From: Hyphomicrobiales bacterium
GTDB taxonomy: Bacteria; Pseudomonadota; Alphaproteobacteria; Rhizobiales; Beijerinckiaceae
Direction: 5' to 3'
Assembly: GCA_947455025.1 (NCBI GenBank)
Contig: CANGLU010000011.1
Span: 1 to 60,655, forward strand
DNA: 60,655 nucleotides
Shown here: piece by piece, positions 33,930-43,621 of the stretch
Position numbering within the stretch: position 1 is the first letter of the stretch
Layout: every line of letters starts with the position of its first letter
Made by a program: the position numbers and the translations under genes
Notes under the pieces: generated by a model
Told to the model about the DNA's origin: nothing
What the model saw: only the letters and a program-made list of their open reading frames with translations
Databases searched by the model: none

Positions 33930-35297
33930 ATGCGAAATTGGCGCTCAAAATCCTCTTATTTTTGGCTTAGCCTCGGTATTCGCAGCATTCTCGCGTTGGT
34001 CGTCTGCCTATCGATCGGGATCGCTTCGCCAAGCCACGCCTCTGGTCCGTCGGATGGTGCTAGCTCCGAAGTGGTGCTTAAAAATTGGTATGGCCTTATC
34101 TTAAAATTAATCCGCCATACCCCGACCTATTCGCCGCCCGTTGCCAGCCGCGCCCTCGCCTATCTTGGTGTGACGGCCTATGAAGCGGTCGCTAGCGGCT
34201 CGCCAAAATTGCAATCGCTCGCAGGACAACTGCAAGATTTAAAACCGCTGCCTCCAAGAGAAGCAGGCAAGGCCTATGACGAGGTGGTTGTTCTCGATTC
34301 GGCGCTCGCCGCGATGATGCACGATCTTTTTTCCAATACAGGTCCGAGCGGCCAGCAGGCCATCCGGCATTTGGAAGACGAATTAAAAAGCACGGCCGTT
34401 TCTGCCGAGTCAGCGCCCGAGACCATTGCGCGGAGCCAAGCCTATGGGCAGACGATTGCCGCTCATCTGGCCGCGTGGTCGCGTGAGGATGGCGGCGCGG
34501 TGGTTGAAAATATGGGGTTTCCGTGGAGCTATGAGCTGAAAAAAGGTCCGGAACATTGGGCGCCCACCAATCCGCTATCGCGACAGCAACAGGTCCCTTT
34601 ATTGCCCGAATGGGGTAAAAATCGCAGTTTCGCCATGCCGGCGGGCGCTTCGTGCGCGCTGCCGCCTCCTTATCCCTATAGCGAGGATCCTGCGTCCGAC
34701 TTTTATAAAGACGCGCTTGAGACCTACCAAACGGGCAAATCTTTGACGCCCGAGCAAAAGGCGATCGCGTTTTTCTGGATTGATGATGCGATGGCATCGC
34801 CGACACCCGCGGGGCATTGGGTGTCCATTCTGATGCAAATCGCCGAGCATGATCATTTGCCGCTCGAGCGTCAGGTTGATGCGTTGGCCCGTTTGGGTGT
34901 GGCGATGGCGGACGCGTTTATCGGCTGCTGGCATGAAAAATACCGTTACGATCTCGTCCGTCCGATCACCTATATCCGACGCGTGATCGCTTCCGATTGG
35001 ACGTCGTTTTTGCTGACCCCGCCATTCCCTGAATATCCGAGCGGTCATTCCACCCAATCGGGGGCGGCAGCGGCAGTGCTTGCGGCCATTTTTGGCGACC
35101 CCTATCCTTTCTCAGATAATACAAGAGAGCGTGACGGAGCGGTTCCGCGATCCTTCAACGGATTTTTTGATGCGTCAAAAGAAGCAAGTATTTCACGCCT
35201 TTATGGCGGCATCCATTTTAGAGCTGCTATCGAGCGTGGATTTGAGCAAGGCAAATGTATTGGCGCTTATGCAATCGCCCTGAAAACGTGGCGGTGA
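33930..35297 (+). CDS. Vanadium-dependent haloperoxidase/PAP2-type phosphatase, exported
   Basis: A 455-residue protein with a signal peptide (about 1-38). The vanadate/phosphate-binding signature is complete: K-x6-RP at Lys337, Arg344 and Pro345 (KYRYDLVRP), PSGH at 370-373, and SR-x5-H at Ser422, Arg423 and His429 (SRLYGGIH). Spacings of 24 and 48 residues fall within the usual family limits. It could be a haloperoxidase or an acid phosphatase; the signature is shared and does not decide. The next gene starts 2 bases after its stop, so the two are one operon acting in the periplasm or outside the cell. Confidence 0.88.
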   Translation: MRNWRSKSSYFWLSLGIRSILALVVCLSIGIASPSHASGPSDGASSEVVLKNWYGLILKLIRHTPTYSPPVASRALAYLGVTAYEAVASGSPKLQSLAGQLQDLKPLPPREAGKAYDEVVVLDSALAAMMHDLFSNTGPSGQQAIRHLEDELKSTAVSAESAPETIARSQAYGQTIAAHLAAWSREDGGAVVENMGFPWSYELKKGPEHWAPTNPLSRQQQVPLLPEWGKNRSFAMPAGASCALPPPYPYSEDPASDFYKDALETYQTGKSLTPEQKAIAFFWIDDAMASPTPAGHWVSILMQIAEHDHLPLERQVDALARLGVAMADAFIGCWHEKYRYDLVRPITYIRRVIASDWTSFLLTPPFPEYPSGHSTQSGAAAAVLAAIFGDPYPFSDNTRERDGAVPRSFNGFFDASKEASISRLYGGIHFRAAIERGFEQGKCIGAYAIALKTWR

Positions 35298-35299
35298 AC

Positions 35300-36922
35300 A
35301 TGGTATTTTATCGACGGATTATTTCCTTCCTTGTTCTCCTCCTTGCGCCAATAGATGCGATCACGGCAGTGCATGCTTCCGATGGGTTGATTGTGCCTTT
35401 GTTCGAAGACGTGACAGCAACGGCGGGCATCGCCAGTGTTTATAAAGGCGAGTGGCAATATATGGTGGGTGGCGGTGCTGCCAGCTTTGATTGCAATGGC
35501 GATGGTTTTCCCGATCTCGCTTTGGCAGGTGGCGAAGGGGCTGCATCGCTGTTTGTTAATAAAAGCAAACAAGGCGGCGCCTTGACGTTTGAACGCTTCG
35601 AGAGCGGCATTGAACAAAACAATGTAACCGGCATATACCCCATCGATGTCGATGCGGACGGCATCACCGATCTTGTCATTTTGCGGGTGGGTGAAATTGT
35701 CCTGATGCGGGGCCTTGGTCAATGCCGTTTTGAACGCGCCAATGAAGCCTGGCATTTTGCAAGCGGCGATGCGTGGTGGACTTCTTTCTCAGCCACTTGG
35801 GAAAAAGGCGCCAAATGGCCAACACTGGCCTTTGGTGCCTATATCAATCCGAAATCCGCGGATAACCCTTGGGGCTCCTGCACCGAAAACCAATTGTTTC
35901 GGCCGAATGAAGACGGCAACGGATTTAGCAAGCCTTTTGCATTAACACCAAGCTATTGCGCGCTTTCAATGTTGTTCACCGATTGGAACCGTTCAGGCAC
36001 GCCCTCGCTTCGCATCTCGAATGATCGCGAATATTACGAAGGCGGGCAAGAACAACTCTGGCATGTTGATGCGGGCCAAGAGCCGCGGCTTTATTCGGAA
36101 GCGGAAGGATGGAAATTTTTAAAAATTTGGGGAATGGGCATTGCGAGTTTTGTTTTTCCCGATGAGCAATATCCGTCCTATTTTCTCACCAGCATGTCGG
36201 ACAATAAATTGCAGGTGTTAAATGGCGCAAAGCGCGACACCTCCCCTGCTCCCGTTTATAAAGATGTCGCCTATGATCGCGGACTGACCGCCTACAGGCC
36301 CTATACCGGTGGCGACTTAAAGCCGAGCACCGCTTGGCATGCGCAATTCGAAGACATCAACAATGATGGCTACATGGATTTATTTGTGGCCAAGGGCAAT
36401 GTCGATCAAATGCCGGACTTCGCGTTAAAAGATCCGAGCAATCTCTTGATGCAACGGCCAGATGGACGCTTTCAAGAGGTTGGCGATGTTGCAGGCCTTG
36501 CCCGCTTTTCAACCGCACGCGGGGCAGCGCTCGCCGATTTTAACCTCGACGGGAAAATGGATATTGTCGTGGTGAACCGCCGCGAAAATGCCGCCGTCTG
36601 GCACAATATTACGCCAAACACAGGCCATTTCGTTGATGTTATGGTGCATCAATCCGGCCCAAATCGGGATTCGATCGGCGCTTGGATTGAAGTCGATGAC
36701 GAACACCACATCACGCGGCGCGAGATAACGATTGGCGGCGGACATGCGGGTGGAAGCCTTGGATGGCGCCATTTCGGGGTTGATTCGGCGACATCGGTCA
36801 AAATGAGGATGATTTGGCCCGATGGTCAGACGGACGACTGGGCCATTTACGCCAGCGACGCCCGTTACCTCGTGCAGCGGGGGCAATCGGCCACGCTTTG
36901 GAGCGCCATCTCCGGGCAATAA
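35300..36922 (+). CDS. CRTAC1-family exported protein (FG-GAP/VCBS repeats, ASPIC/UnbV C-terminus)
   Basis: A 540-residue secreted protein. After a signal peptide (about 1-26) come calcium-binding beta-propeller repeats with D-x-N/D-x-D-G motifs (DCNGDGFPDLALAGGEG, DVDADGITDLVIL, DINNDGYMDLFVAKG, DFNLDGKMDIVVVN). A C-terminal ASPIC/UnbV domain has NRDSIGAWIEV, GGGHAGGSLGWRHFGVD and MIWPDGQTDDW. I take ATG 35300 because it starts a proper signal peptide two bases after the haloperoxidase stop; the frame is open 15 codons further up. Function of the family is poorly known; pairing suggests it partners the upstream enzyme. Confidence 0.87.
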   Translation: MVFYRRIISFLVLLLAPIDAITAVHASDGLIVPLFEDVTATAGIASVYKGEWQYMVGGGAASFDCNGDGFPDLALAGGEGAASLFVNKSKQGGALTFERFESGIEQNNVTGIYPIDVDADGITDLVILRVGEIVLMRGLGQCRFERANEAWHFASGDAWWTSFSATWEKGAKWPTLAFGAYINPKSADNPWGSCTENQLFRPNEDGNGFSKPFALTPSYCALSMLFTDWNRSGTPSLRISNDREYYEGGQEQLWHVDAGQEPRLYSEAEGWKFLKIWGMGIASFVFPDEQYPSYFLTSMSDNKLQVLNGAKRDTSPAPVYKDVAYDRGLTAYRPYTGGDLKPSTAWHAQFEDINNDGYMDLFVAKGNVDQMPDFALKDPSNLLMQRPDGRFQEVGDVAGLARFSTARGAALADFNLDGKMDIVVVNRRENAAVWHNITPNTGHFVDVMVHQSGPNRDSIGAWIEVDDEHHITRREITIGGGHAGGSLGWRHFGVDSATSVKMRMIWPDGQTDDWAIYASDARYLVQRGQSATLWSAISGQ

Positions 36923-37036
36923 AGGCGGGCGACCGAATTTTGCCGTGAACGAGTGGCTCGTCGACTAACAAATAAAATTGCAAATCCAATTAATCAGCAA
37001 TATAAATTGCGTCTTATGGATTTGGGAGGAACGCAC

Positions 37037-38476
37037 GTGGCATCAGCATCTCATTTTAGTCTTTTTATCGGCGGAGAATGGCAAACAGGCCATGGCGCAC
37101 CGATGAGCGTCGTCGATCCCGCAACGGGCGAAACCCTCTATGAAATGCCCTCGGCCAATGCTCACGACACGGCAGAAGCGATTAAATCGGCTGAACTCGG
37201 GCTGAAGCACTGGCGATCAAGCTCGGCCTGGATACGAGCCGATATTTTGCATGCGATTGCCAATGTCATGGTGGAGCGCACCGAAGAAGCCGCCCGGCAT
37301 ATTTCGCTTGAAGCGGGCAAGCCGCTCGCACAATCGCGCCGCGAATGGGCGCTCTGTATTGATCAGTTCCGCTGGTATGCGGAAGAAGCCCGCCGCATCT
37401 ATGGCCGCATTGTTGAGAGCCGCGCGCCGGGTGGCCGGATCGAGATTTTGCATGAGCCTGTGGGCATTGTCGCGGCCTTCACCGCGTGGAATTTTCCGGT
37501 TGTGTTGATAGCCCGCAAAGTGGCCCCTGCGCTTGCCGCCGGTTGCTCCGTCATCGTTCGCCCTTCGAGCGAAGTGCCCGGTCCGGCTGCGATCATCATT
37601 GATTGTATGCGGCAGGCGGGGCTTCCTGCGGGCGTGGTCAATCTCGTTGTTGGCCCCACTTCCGAAACCTATCAGCCATTGATGGCCTCGCAGAGCGTGC
37701 GGAAAGTATCGCTCACGGGTTCAACCGCTATTGGCCAGCAAATGATCCGCGATGCGGCTGCCACGATGAAGCGCGTCAGCATGGAACTCGGCGGCAATGC
37801 ACCGATGATCGTGTTCCAAGATGCCGATATCGAAAAAGTGCTCGATGTGGCAGTACCAACGAAATTCGCCAATGCCGGCCAGGTTTGCGTGACGCCCGAT
37901 CGTTTCTTCATTCATGAAACGCTGCACGATGCGTTTGTCGATGGCTTTGCCAAGCGCGCCAAAGCTTTAAAACTCGGCCATGGTCTTGATGAAACAAGCC
38001 AGATGGGCCCGCTGATCAATGAGCGCCGCCGCAAAGCGATTGAAACCGTGGTGGCAGACGCCGTAGCGCGTGGCGGTAAAATCCACGCGGGTGGCGGACG
38101 CCCTGCGGAACATAACCGCGGCTTTTTCTTCGAGCCGACGGTAATTTCCGATCTCCCCGATGAAGCGCTTGCCTTGGCTGAGGAAAATTTCGGCCCGATT
38201 GCCGCGATTACCCGTTTTGCAAAAGCCGATGAAGTCTATGCCCGCGCCAACAGCGGCGGGTTCGGCCTTTCCGCTTACGTCTTCACGCGTGATCCGTCGC
38301 GTATTCGGGAGGCGGTGGCATCCATTGAATCCGGCATGGTCGGCGTCAACAGCTTTGCTCTTGCAGCGGCTGAAGCGCCCTTCGGCGGCATTAAAGACAG
38401 CGGCATGGGCCGCGAAGGCGGCAGCGAAGGCATTCACGACTATCTGAATGTCAAACTCTCGCAAGTAACGCTTTAA
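37037..38476 (+). CDS. NAD(P)-dependent aldehyde dehydrogenase (semialdehyde type)
   Basis: A 479-residue enzyme with the catalytic glutamate in MELGGNAPMIVFQDAD and catalytic cysteine in NAGQVCVTPDRFF. FTAWNFPVVLIARKVAPALA and GSTAIGQQM form the nucleotide site. The sequence resembles succinate-, glutarate- and ketoglutarate-semialdehyde dehydrogenases. The frame opens at 36953, but GTG 37037 follows GGGAGGAACGCAC and gives the normal family length. It is the first gene of a seven-gene operon ending at the terminator at 44 kb, where it would oxidise the aldehyde from the aldolase downstream. Confidence 0.88.
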   Translation: MASASHFSLFIGGEWQTGHGAPMSVVDPATGETLYEMPSANAHDTAEAIKSAELGLKHWRSSSAWIRADILHAIANVMVERTEEAARHISLEAGKPLAQSRREWALCIDQFRWYAEEARRIYGRIVESRAPGGRIEILHEPVGIVAAFTAWNFPVVLIARKVAPALAAGCSVIVRPSSEVPGPAAIIIDCMRQAGLPAGVVNLVVGPTSETYQPLMASQSVRKVSLTGSTAIGQQMIRDAAATMKRVSMELGGNAPMIVFQDADIEKVLDVAVPTKFANAGQVCVTPDRFFIHETLHDAFVDGFAKRAKALKLGHGLDETSQMGPLINERRRKAIETVVADAVARGGKIHAGGGRPAEHNRGFFFEPTVISDLPDEALALAEENFGPIAAITRFAKADEVYARANSGGFGLSAYVFTRDPSRIREAVASIESGMVGVNSFALAAAEAPFGGIKDSGMGREGGSEGIHDYLNVKLSQVTL

Positions 38477-38490
38477 AAGGAAAACCCCTT

Positions 38491-39309
38491 ATGGTTCCGA
38501 ACGGTATTCGCGCTTTATGGGCTGAGGGCAAATCGGCATTGAATGGTTGGCTTTCAACCGACAGCCCTTTTGTGGCCGAAATCATGGCCGCCCAAGGCTA
38601 TGACAGCCTGACGATTGATCTTCAGCATGGCTTTGTCGGCTATGATGCCGCGCGCGGCATGTTGCAGGCAATGCGGGCCAGCGGTGTAACGCCGATGGTG
38701 CGCGTGCCATGGCTTGATCCAGCCGACATTATGAAGGCACTCGATGCGGGCGCTTATGGCATTATCTGCCCGATGGTGAACACGCGCGAGGAAGCCGAAC
38801 AACTCGTTTCCTATATGCGCTATCCCCCCAATGGCGTGCGCAGTTTCGGCCCTTCCCGCGTAACGTTTTCAGCTGGTGCCGATTACGGCCAACATGCCGA
38901 TCAAGAAGTGCTTTGCTTTGCCATGATCGAGACGGCGGAAGCCATGCGCAATCTCGATGCGATTGTTTCAACGCCGGGACTTGATGGCGTCTATATCGGC
39001 CCTGCCGATTTAACGCTCGGCCTAACGGGGCGGAAATATCCAACCGGCTTTGACCGTGAAGAACCAGAGATTGTGGAGGCCATCAAGCGCGTGCTGGAGG
39101 CGGCTCATAAAGCCGGTATTCGAGCCTGCTTGCACAATGGCTCGGCGGCTTATGCCGCAAAGGCTGTCGGCTGGGGCTTTGATCTCGTGACCATCTCAAA
39201 CGATGTCCGACTTTTGGCAGGGGCAGCCGCAGCAAGTGTTGCGGAAGCGCGCAAGCTGATTGGCTCGGCACCCACGAACGCGCCAGCACAAGCCCGCGGA
39301 GGATATTGA
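38491..39309 (+). CDS. HpcH/HpaI-family class II aldolase
   Basis: A 272-residue metal-dependent aldolase. Conserved blocks are LTIDLQHGFVGYD (catalytic histidine), PMVRVPWLD, MIETAEAMRNLDAI (metal-binding Glu) and GLDGVYIGPADLTLGLT (metal-binding Asp). Members split 2-keto-3-deoxy acids into pyruvate plus an aldehyde. It lies 14 bp after the aldehyde dehydrogenase, which could use the aldehyde released. The likely substrate is a 2-keto-3-deoxy sugar acid, but the chain length is unknown. Confidence 0.88.
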   Translation: MVPNGIRALWAEGKSALNGWLSTDSPFVAEIMAAQGYDSLTIDLQHGFVGYDAARGMLQAMRASGVTPMVRVPWLDPADIMKALDAGAYGIICPMVNTREEAEQLVSYMRYPPNGVRSFGPSRVTFSAGADYGQHADQEVLCFAMIETAEAMRNLDAIVSTPGLDGVYIGPADLTLGLTGRKYPTGFDREEPEIVEAIKRVLEAAHKAGIRACLHNGSAAYAAKAVGWGFDLVTISNDVRLLAGAAAASVAEARKLIGSAPTNAPAQARGGY

Positions 39310-39310
39310 C

Positions 39311-40300
39311 GTGCCCCATCTTCTGATTGCCGGAAAAATCCACGACGATGGCATCGCGCTTTTAAAGGCGGCCAAGGGCGTCACCTATGATTATGTGACC
39401 GAAATTTCGCATGATTCCTACGCGCCCTTGATCGAGAAGGCCGATGGGCTCGTGATCCGCACGCAGCCATTGCCTGCCGATACAATTGCCAAAGGCAGCA
39501 AGCTCAAAATCGTCTCGCGTCATGGCGTGGGTTATGATGCGGTGGATGTTCCCTCGCTCAATGCACGCGGCATTCCGCTGGCGATTATCGGCGATGTGAA
39601 CTCGCGCCCTGTGGCCGAACACGCGATGATGCTGATGCTGGCGCTCGCCAAAAAAGTACGCACCTATGATGCAGCAACACGCGTTGGCCCATGGGGCTAT
39701 CGCAACAGTTTTGAAGCGATCGAGCTGCATGAGAAAAATCTGCTGGTCGTGGGCTTCGGGCGCATTGGCCGCCATGTCGCCAAAATGGCGTCAGGCTTTG
39801 GCATGACGATTTATGCCTTTGATCCCTTCCAATCCAATGAGGCGATCAAGCAAGGTGGCGCAGAGCCGATCAGTGATTTGAAGGCAGGCTTGGCGTTAGC
39901 CGATTTCGTTACGGTGCATGTTCCGATGTCGGGCGGCAAAGCAGTTATCGGTACAGAAGAGCTTGCCTGCATGAAAAAATCAGCCCTTATCGTCAATACG
40001 GCGCGCGGTGGACTGATTGATGAAGGCGCATTGCATCAAGCCCTACAAAGCGGCCAGATTGCGGGTGCCGGAATTGATGTGTTTTTGGAAGAGCCACCGC
40101 CTGCCAATCACCCGCTGTTTGCGAGTGAAAAAGTCATCCTATCGCCGCACTCGGCAAGCCTCACGGCAGAGTCGGCGATCCGCATGGCGGTGATGTCGGT
40201 TAAGAACGCGCTCGATTATTTCGATGCGAAACTTGACCCCGCCCTTGTGGTCAATCGCGACCATCTTTCAGACGAAGCACGCCTCCATCTCAAGGCCTAA
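39311..40300 (+). CDS. D-isomer-specific 2-hydroxyacid dehydrogenase
   Basis: A 329-residue NAD(P)-dependent enzyme of the SerA/GyaR type. The dinucleotide motif is VVGFGRIGRHVAKMASGF. Catalytic Arg is in NTARGGLIDEGAL, Glu in FLEEPPP, and His in LSPHSASLTAES. It likely reduces hydroxypyruvate, glyoxylate or a related 2-keto acid. The start is GTG 39311 with GGAGGATATT upstream, one base after the aldolase stop; an in-frame ATG 51 bp earlier would overlap the aldolase and looks less likely. Confidence 0.88.
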   Translation: MPHLLIAGKIHDDGIALLKAAKGVTYDYVTEISHDSYAPLIEKADGLVIRTQPLPADTIAKGSKLKIVSRHGVGYDAVDVPSLNARGIPLAIIGDVNSRPVAEHAMMLMLALAKKVRTYDAATRVGPWGYRNSFEAIELHEKNLLVVGFGRIGRHVAKMASGFGMTIYAFDPFQSNEAIKQGGAEPISDLKAGLALADFVTVHVPMSGGKAVIGTEELACMKKSALIVNTARGGLIDEGALHQALQSGQIAGAGIDVFLEEPPPANHPLFASEKVILSPHSASLTAESAIRMAVMSVKNALDYFDAKLDPALVVNRDHLSDEARLHLKA

Positions 40301-40318
40301 GCACAAGAGGAATTGACC

Positions 40319-41371
40319 ATGCGTACCATTAAAGGCCCCGGCGTCTTTCTCGCCCAATTTGCGACCGATGAAGCCCCCTTCAACACGCTCGACGGCTTGG
40401 CCGGATGGGCGGCAGGCAAAGGCTTTAACAGCGTGCAGATTCCAACCTGGGATTCACGCGTCATTGATTTGAAATTGGCCGCCGAAAGCCAAGCCTATTG
40501 TGATGATTTTCGCGGCACGCTGGCGAAGCATGGCTTGGAGATCACCGAGCTTGCCAGTCATTTGCAGGGCCAGCTTGTAGCGCTCCATCCGTCCTTCGAT
40601 ATTCCAGCCGATTCCTTCGCAGCCCCCGAGGTTCGCCGCAATCCTGCCAAGCGGCAGGAATGGGCGGTCGATCAATTGATGTTGGCGGCTAAAGCCTCGC
40701 GGCGTTTCGGGCTTGATCGCCATGTGACGTTTAGCGGTTCACTGCTCTGGCCCTATCTCTACCCCTATCCGCAATGGCCGGAAGGCTTGATCGAAGACGG
40801 CTTTAACGAATTGGCCAAACGCTGGCGCCCGATTCTCGATGCATATGATCGCGAAGGCGTCGATGTCGCTTATGAAATCCATCCGACCGAAGATTTACAT
40901 GACGGTCTGACGTTTGAGATGTTCTTAGAGAAAGTCGGCAATCATCCACGCTGCAACATCATGTATGATCCGAGCCATCTGATCCTGCAGTCGATTGATT
41001 ACCTGACCTATATCGACCATTACCATGAGCGCATCAAGTGCTTCCATGTGAAGGATGCCGAGTTCCGTCCTGACGGCAAAACAGGCGCTTATGGTGGCTT
41101 TCAACCTTGGCTCCGTCGTGCCGGTCGCTTCCGTTCACCGGGCGATGGGCAGATCGATTTCGGCGGCATTTTCGCAAAACTCTCCGGCTATAATTATGAC
41201 GGCTGGGCAGTTTTGGAATGGGAATGCTGCTTGAAAAATTCCGAAGATGGTGCGGCTGAAGGCGCGCGCTTTATTCGTGACCATATCATCCGCGTCGCCG
41301 ACCGCGCCTTTGACGATTTCGTTAAAGCGGGCGACGACCGTTCCGACAACAAGACCATGCTTGGCATTTGA
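40319..41371 (+). CDS. Sugar phosphate isomerase/epimerase (AP endonuclease-2-like TIM barrel)
   Basis: A 350-residue TIM-barrel protein. Metal ligands expected for the family appear in order: Glu in VAYEIHPTED, Asp in MYDPSHLIL, His in KCFHVKDAEF and Glu in AVLEWECC. The ATG at 40319 follows AGAGGAATTGACC. Homologues paired with Gfo/Idh dehydrogenases, as here, act on keto-sugars, for instance inosose dehydration or 3-keto-glycoside conversion. The exact reaction cannot be assigned. Confidence 0.85.
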   Translation: MRTIKGPGVFLAQFATDEAPFNTLDGLAGWAAGKGFNSVQIPTWDSRVIDLKLAAESQAYCDDFRGTLAKHGLEITELASHLQGQLVALHPSFDIPADSFAAPEVRRNPAKRQEWAVDQLMLAAKASRRFGLDRHVTFSGSLLWPYLYPYPQWPEGLIEDGFNELAKRWRPILDAYDREGVDVAYEIHPTEDLHDGLTFEMFLEKVGNHPRCNIMYDPSHLILQSIDYLTYIDHYHERIKCFHVKDAEFRPDGKTGAYGGFQPWLRRAGRFRSPGDGQIDFGGIFAKLSGYNYDGWAVLEWECCLKNSEDGAAEGARFIRDHIIRVADRAFDDFVKAGDDRSDNKTMLGI

Positions 41372-41386
41372 TAAAGGACGTTCCTC

Positions 41387-42556
41387 ATGAGCACTGCACC
41401 CAACCGTAAACTCCGGCTCGGCATGGTCGGCGGCGGCTTTGGCGCCTATATTGGCGGCATCCATCGCTTCGCAGCCCGCCTTGATAACCACTACGAACTC
41501 GTTGCTGGCGCGTTCGACGTGAATGCCGATCGCGGCCATCAATTCGCGGCTGAAAACTACATCGCCGCTGATCGGTCCTACACCGATTACAAAGCGATGG
41601 TAGCAGGCGAATTGGCCCGTGAAGACAAGATCGATGTGGTGGCCATCTGCACGCCGAACCATACGCATTTTGCGATTGCCAAAGCCTTCATCGATGCGGG
41701 CTTCCATGTCATTTGCGAAAAGCCGATGACCACCACGTTGGAAGATGCCGAAGCGCTGCATGCATTGGCTAAAAGCTCGGGCCGTTTTGTTGGCGTCACC
41801 TATACCTATTGCGGCTATCCGATGATCCACGCCGCGCGGGCGATGGTGGCCGCTGGAGATCTTGGTAGCATTCGCGTCATTCAGGTCGAATATCCGCTCG
41901 AATGGATGGCGACCGCGATTGAATCGGAAGGCAACCAGCAAGCCAAATGGCGCACCGATCCGAAGCTGTCGGGACGCGGCGGCTCCATTGGCGATATCGG
42001 CACCCATGCCTATCATCTCGCAGGCTTTGTGACGGGGCTTAAAGCCGAGGCGCTCTGCGCGGACCTCACCACCTTCGTGCCGGGTCGTAGTCTGGATGAC
42101 AACGCCCATGTGATGATCCGCTATGAAGGCGGCGCGCGTGGCCTGCTCTGGTCGTCACAGGTGGCGATTGGGTGCTCGAATGGATTGCGCCTCCGCGTGT
42201 TCGGCGAAAAGGCCAGCATCCAATGGCATCAGGAAGCGCCGAACGAGATCACTTTCTCGCCACTCTTTGGCAAGCCTGAAACGATTAAGCGCGGGCGCGA
42301 TGATTTGGGCGATGGCGCAACCGTTCGCACCCGCACGCCTCCCGGCCATCCGGAAGGCTATATCGAAGCCTTTGCCAATCTCTATTCCGGCTTTGCCGAA
42401 GCGATGCGCGCGATCAATGAAGGGCGCAGCCCGAGCGCCATCGGCGTCAATGTCCCAACCTCCTATGATGGGTTAAAAGGCGTGGCTTTCGTCGATGCCG
42501 TCGTTGACAGCCACGAAAAAGCACCGTTTGGTTGGACCAAGCCGGCGCATGCGTGA
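41387..42556 (+). CDS. Gfo/Idh/MocA-family oxidoreductase A
   Basis: A 389-residue NAD(P)-dependent sugar dehydrogenase. The nucleotide fold opens LGMVGGGFGAYIGGIHRFAA. CEKPMTT carries the conserved catalytic-site lysine, and GGSIGDIGTHAYHLAGF holds the conserved Asp and His. It lies 15 bp after the isomerase gene, an arrangement seen in keto-glycoside and inositol-type pathways. It is longer than IolG and clearly distinct from the second Gfo/Idh protein that follows. Confidence 0.88.
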   Translation: MSTAPNRKLRLGMVGGGFGAYIGGIHRFAARLDNHYELVAGAFDVNADRGHQFAAENYIAADRSYTDYKAMVAGELAREDKIDVVAICTPNHTHFAIAKAFIDAGFHVICEKPMTTTLEDAEALHALAKSSGRFVGVTYTYCGYPMIHAARAMVAAGDLGSIRVIQVEYPLEWMATAIESEGNQQAKWRTDPKLSGRGGSIGDIGTHAYHLAGFVTGLKAEALCADLTTFVPGRSLDDNAHVMIRYEGGARGLLWSSQVAIGCSNGLRLRVFGEKASIQWHQEAPNEITFSPLFGKPETIKRGRDDLGDGATVRTRTPPGHPEGYIEAFANLYSGFAEAMRAINEGRSPSAIGVNVPTSYDGLKGVAFVDAVVDSHEKAPFGWTKPAHA

Positions 42557-42604
42557 CCACTGAAACCATTAATTGAGTTTATAACCGTACAAAGGAAGCT
42601 AAAG

Positions 42605-43600
42605 ATGACGATTAATTTTGGACTATTGGGCGCAGGCCGTATCGGCAAGACGCATGCAACGGCGATTTTGGGGATTGCGGGCGTAAAGCTTACGGCCGTG
42701 TTCGACCCCGTTGATGCCGCCGCCGAGCACATTGTTGCCATGTCGGGCGCGCGTCGTGCGAGCGTCGAAGAAATTTTGGCAGACAAGAACATCCATGCCG
42801 TTTTGATCTGCACGCCGACCGATATGCATGCCGACCAGATTGAATTGGCAGCACGCGCCGGCAAGGCGATCTTCTGCGAAAAGCCTGTTGATCTATCCGC
42901 TGACCGCGTCCGCGCTTGCTTGAAGGTTGTGGAAGAGACGAAGGCTAAGCTGATGATCGGCTTCAACCGCCGCTTTGACACAAACTTCGCCGCTGTTCGC
43001 GCACAGATTGATGCAGGTGCGATTGGCAATGTGGAACTCGTTCAAATCACCTCGCGCGATCCGGGCCCTCCTCCGATGGATTATATCAAGCGTTCGGGCG
43101 GCCTGTTCCGTGATATGATGATCCATGATTTCGATTTGGCCCGTTTCTTACTGAACGAAGAAATTGTTTCAGTTTCGGCAGCAGGGTCTGTTTTGGTTGA
43201 TCCGGCTATTGGAACGGCAGGCGATGTTGATACCGCGTCCGCCACCTTGAAGACGAAGTCGGGCAAGATTGCGGTCATCACCAATTCACGCCGCGCAACC
43301 TATGGCTATGATCAGCGGATTGAAGCCCACGGCTCGAAGGGTGCCGTAAGTGCTGCCAATGTGCACAACAATACCGTGACGCTGGCCAATAAAGAAGGCT
43401 ATCACGATACGCCATTGCTCGACTTCTTCATGGAGCGTTATGCGGTTGCTTATCGCACCGAGTTGCAGAGCTTTGTGAAAGCCATTGAAACAGGTTCACC
43501 GATTTCTCCAACGGGCCTTGATGGTTTGAAAGCACTTGAGCTTGCCGATGCCGCGGTGAAATCCGTTGCAACGGGTGCGGAAGTAAAAGTTTCGGTTTAA
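42605..43600 (+). CDS. Inositol 2-dehydrogenase-like Gfo/Idh oxidoreductase B
   Basis: A 331-residue NAD-dependent dehydrogenase. FGLLGAGRIGKTHATAI is the cofactor fold, FCEKPVDLS carries the catalytic-site lysine, and GGLFRDMMIHDFDLARFLL has the conserved Asp and His. Length and motifs match IolG (myo-inositol 2-dehydrogenase) well, but other iol genes (iolE, iolD, iolB, iolC) are not clearly present, so another cyclic polyol or sugar is possible. AAGGAAGC precedes the ATG. Confidence 0.85.
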   Translation: MTINFGLLGAGRIGKTHATAILGIAGVKLTAVFDPVDAAAEHIVAMSGARRASVEEILADKNIHAVLICTPTDMHADQIELAARAGKAIFCEKPVDLSADRVRACLKVVEETKAKLMIGFNRRFDTNFAAVRAQIDAGAIGNVELVQITSRDPGPPPMDYIKRSGGLFRDMMIHDFDLARFLLNEEIVSVSAAGSVLVDPAIGTAGDVDTASATLKTKSGKIAVITNSRRATYGYDQRIEAHGSKGAVSAANVHNNTVTLANKEGYHDTPLLDFFMERYAVAYRTELQSFVKAIETGSPISPTGLDGLKALELADAAVKSVATGAEVKVSV

Positions 43601-43621
43601 TCGAAAGACGGAGAGGATGAG

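Noticed and set aside
41135-42109. Long antisense open frame (324 codons) over the Gfo/Idh gene at 41.4 kb
   Set aside because: It mirrors a well-supported dehydrogenase in operon context, has no ribosome site and shows no protein-family features. Such frames are common opposite GC-biased genes.
42605-43600. Complete myo-inositol (iol) operon
   Set aside because: Only an IolG-like gene is convincing; iolE, iolD, iolB and iolC counterparts with their typical motifs are not present.
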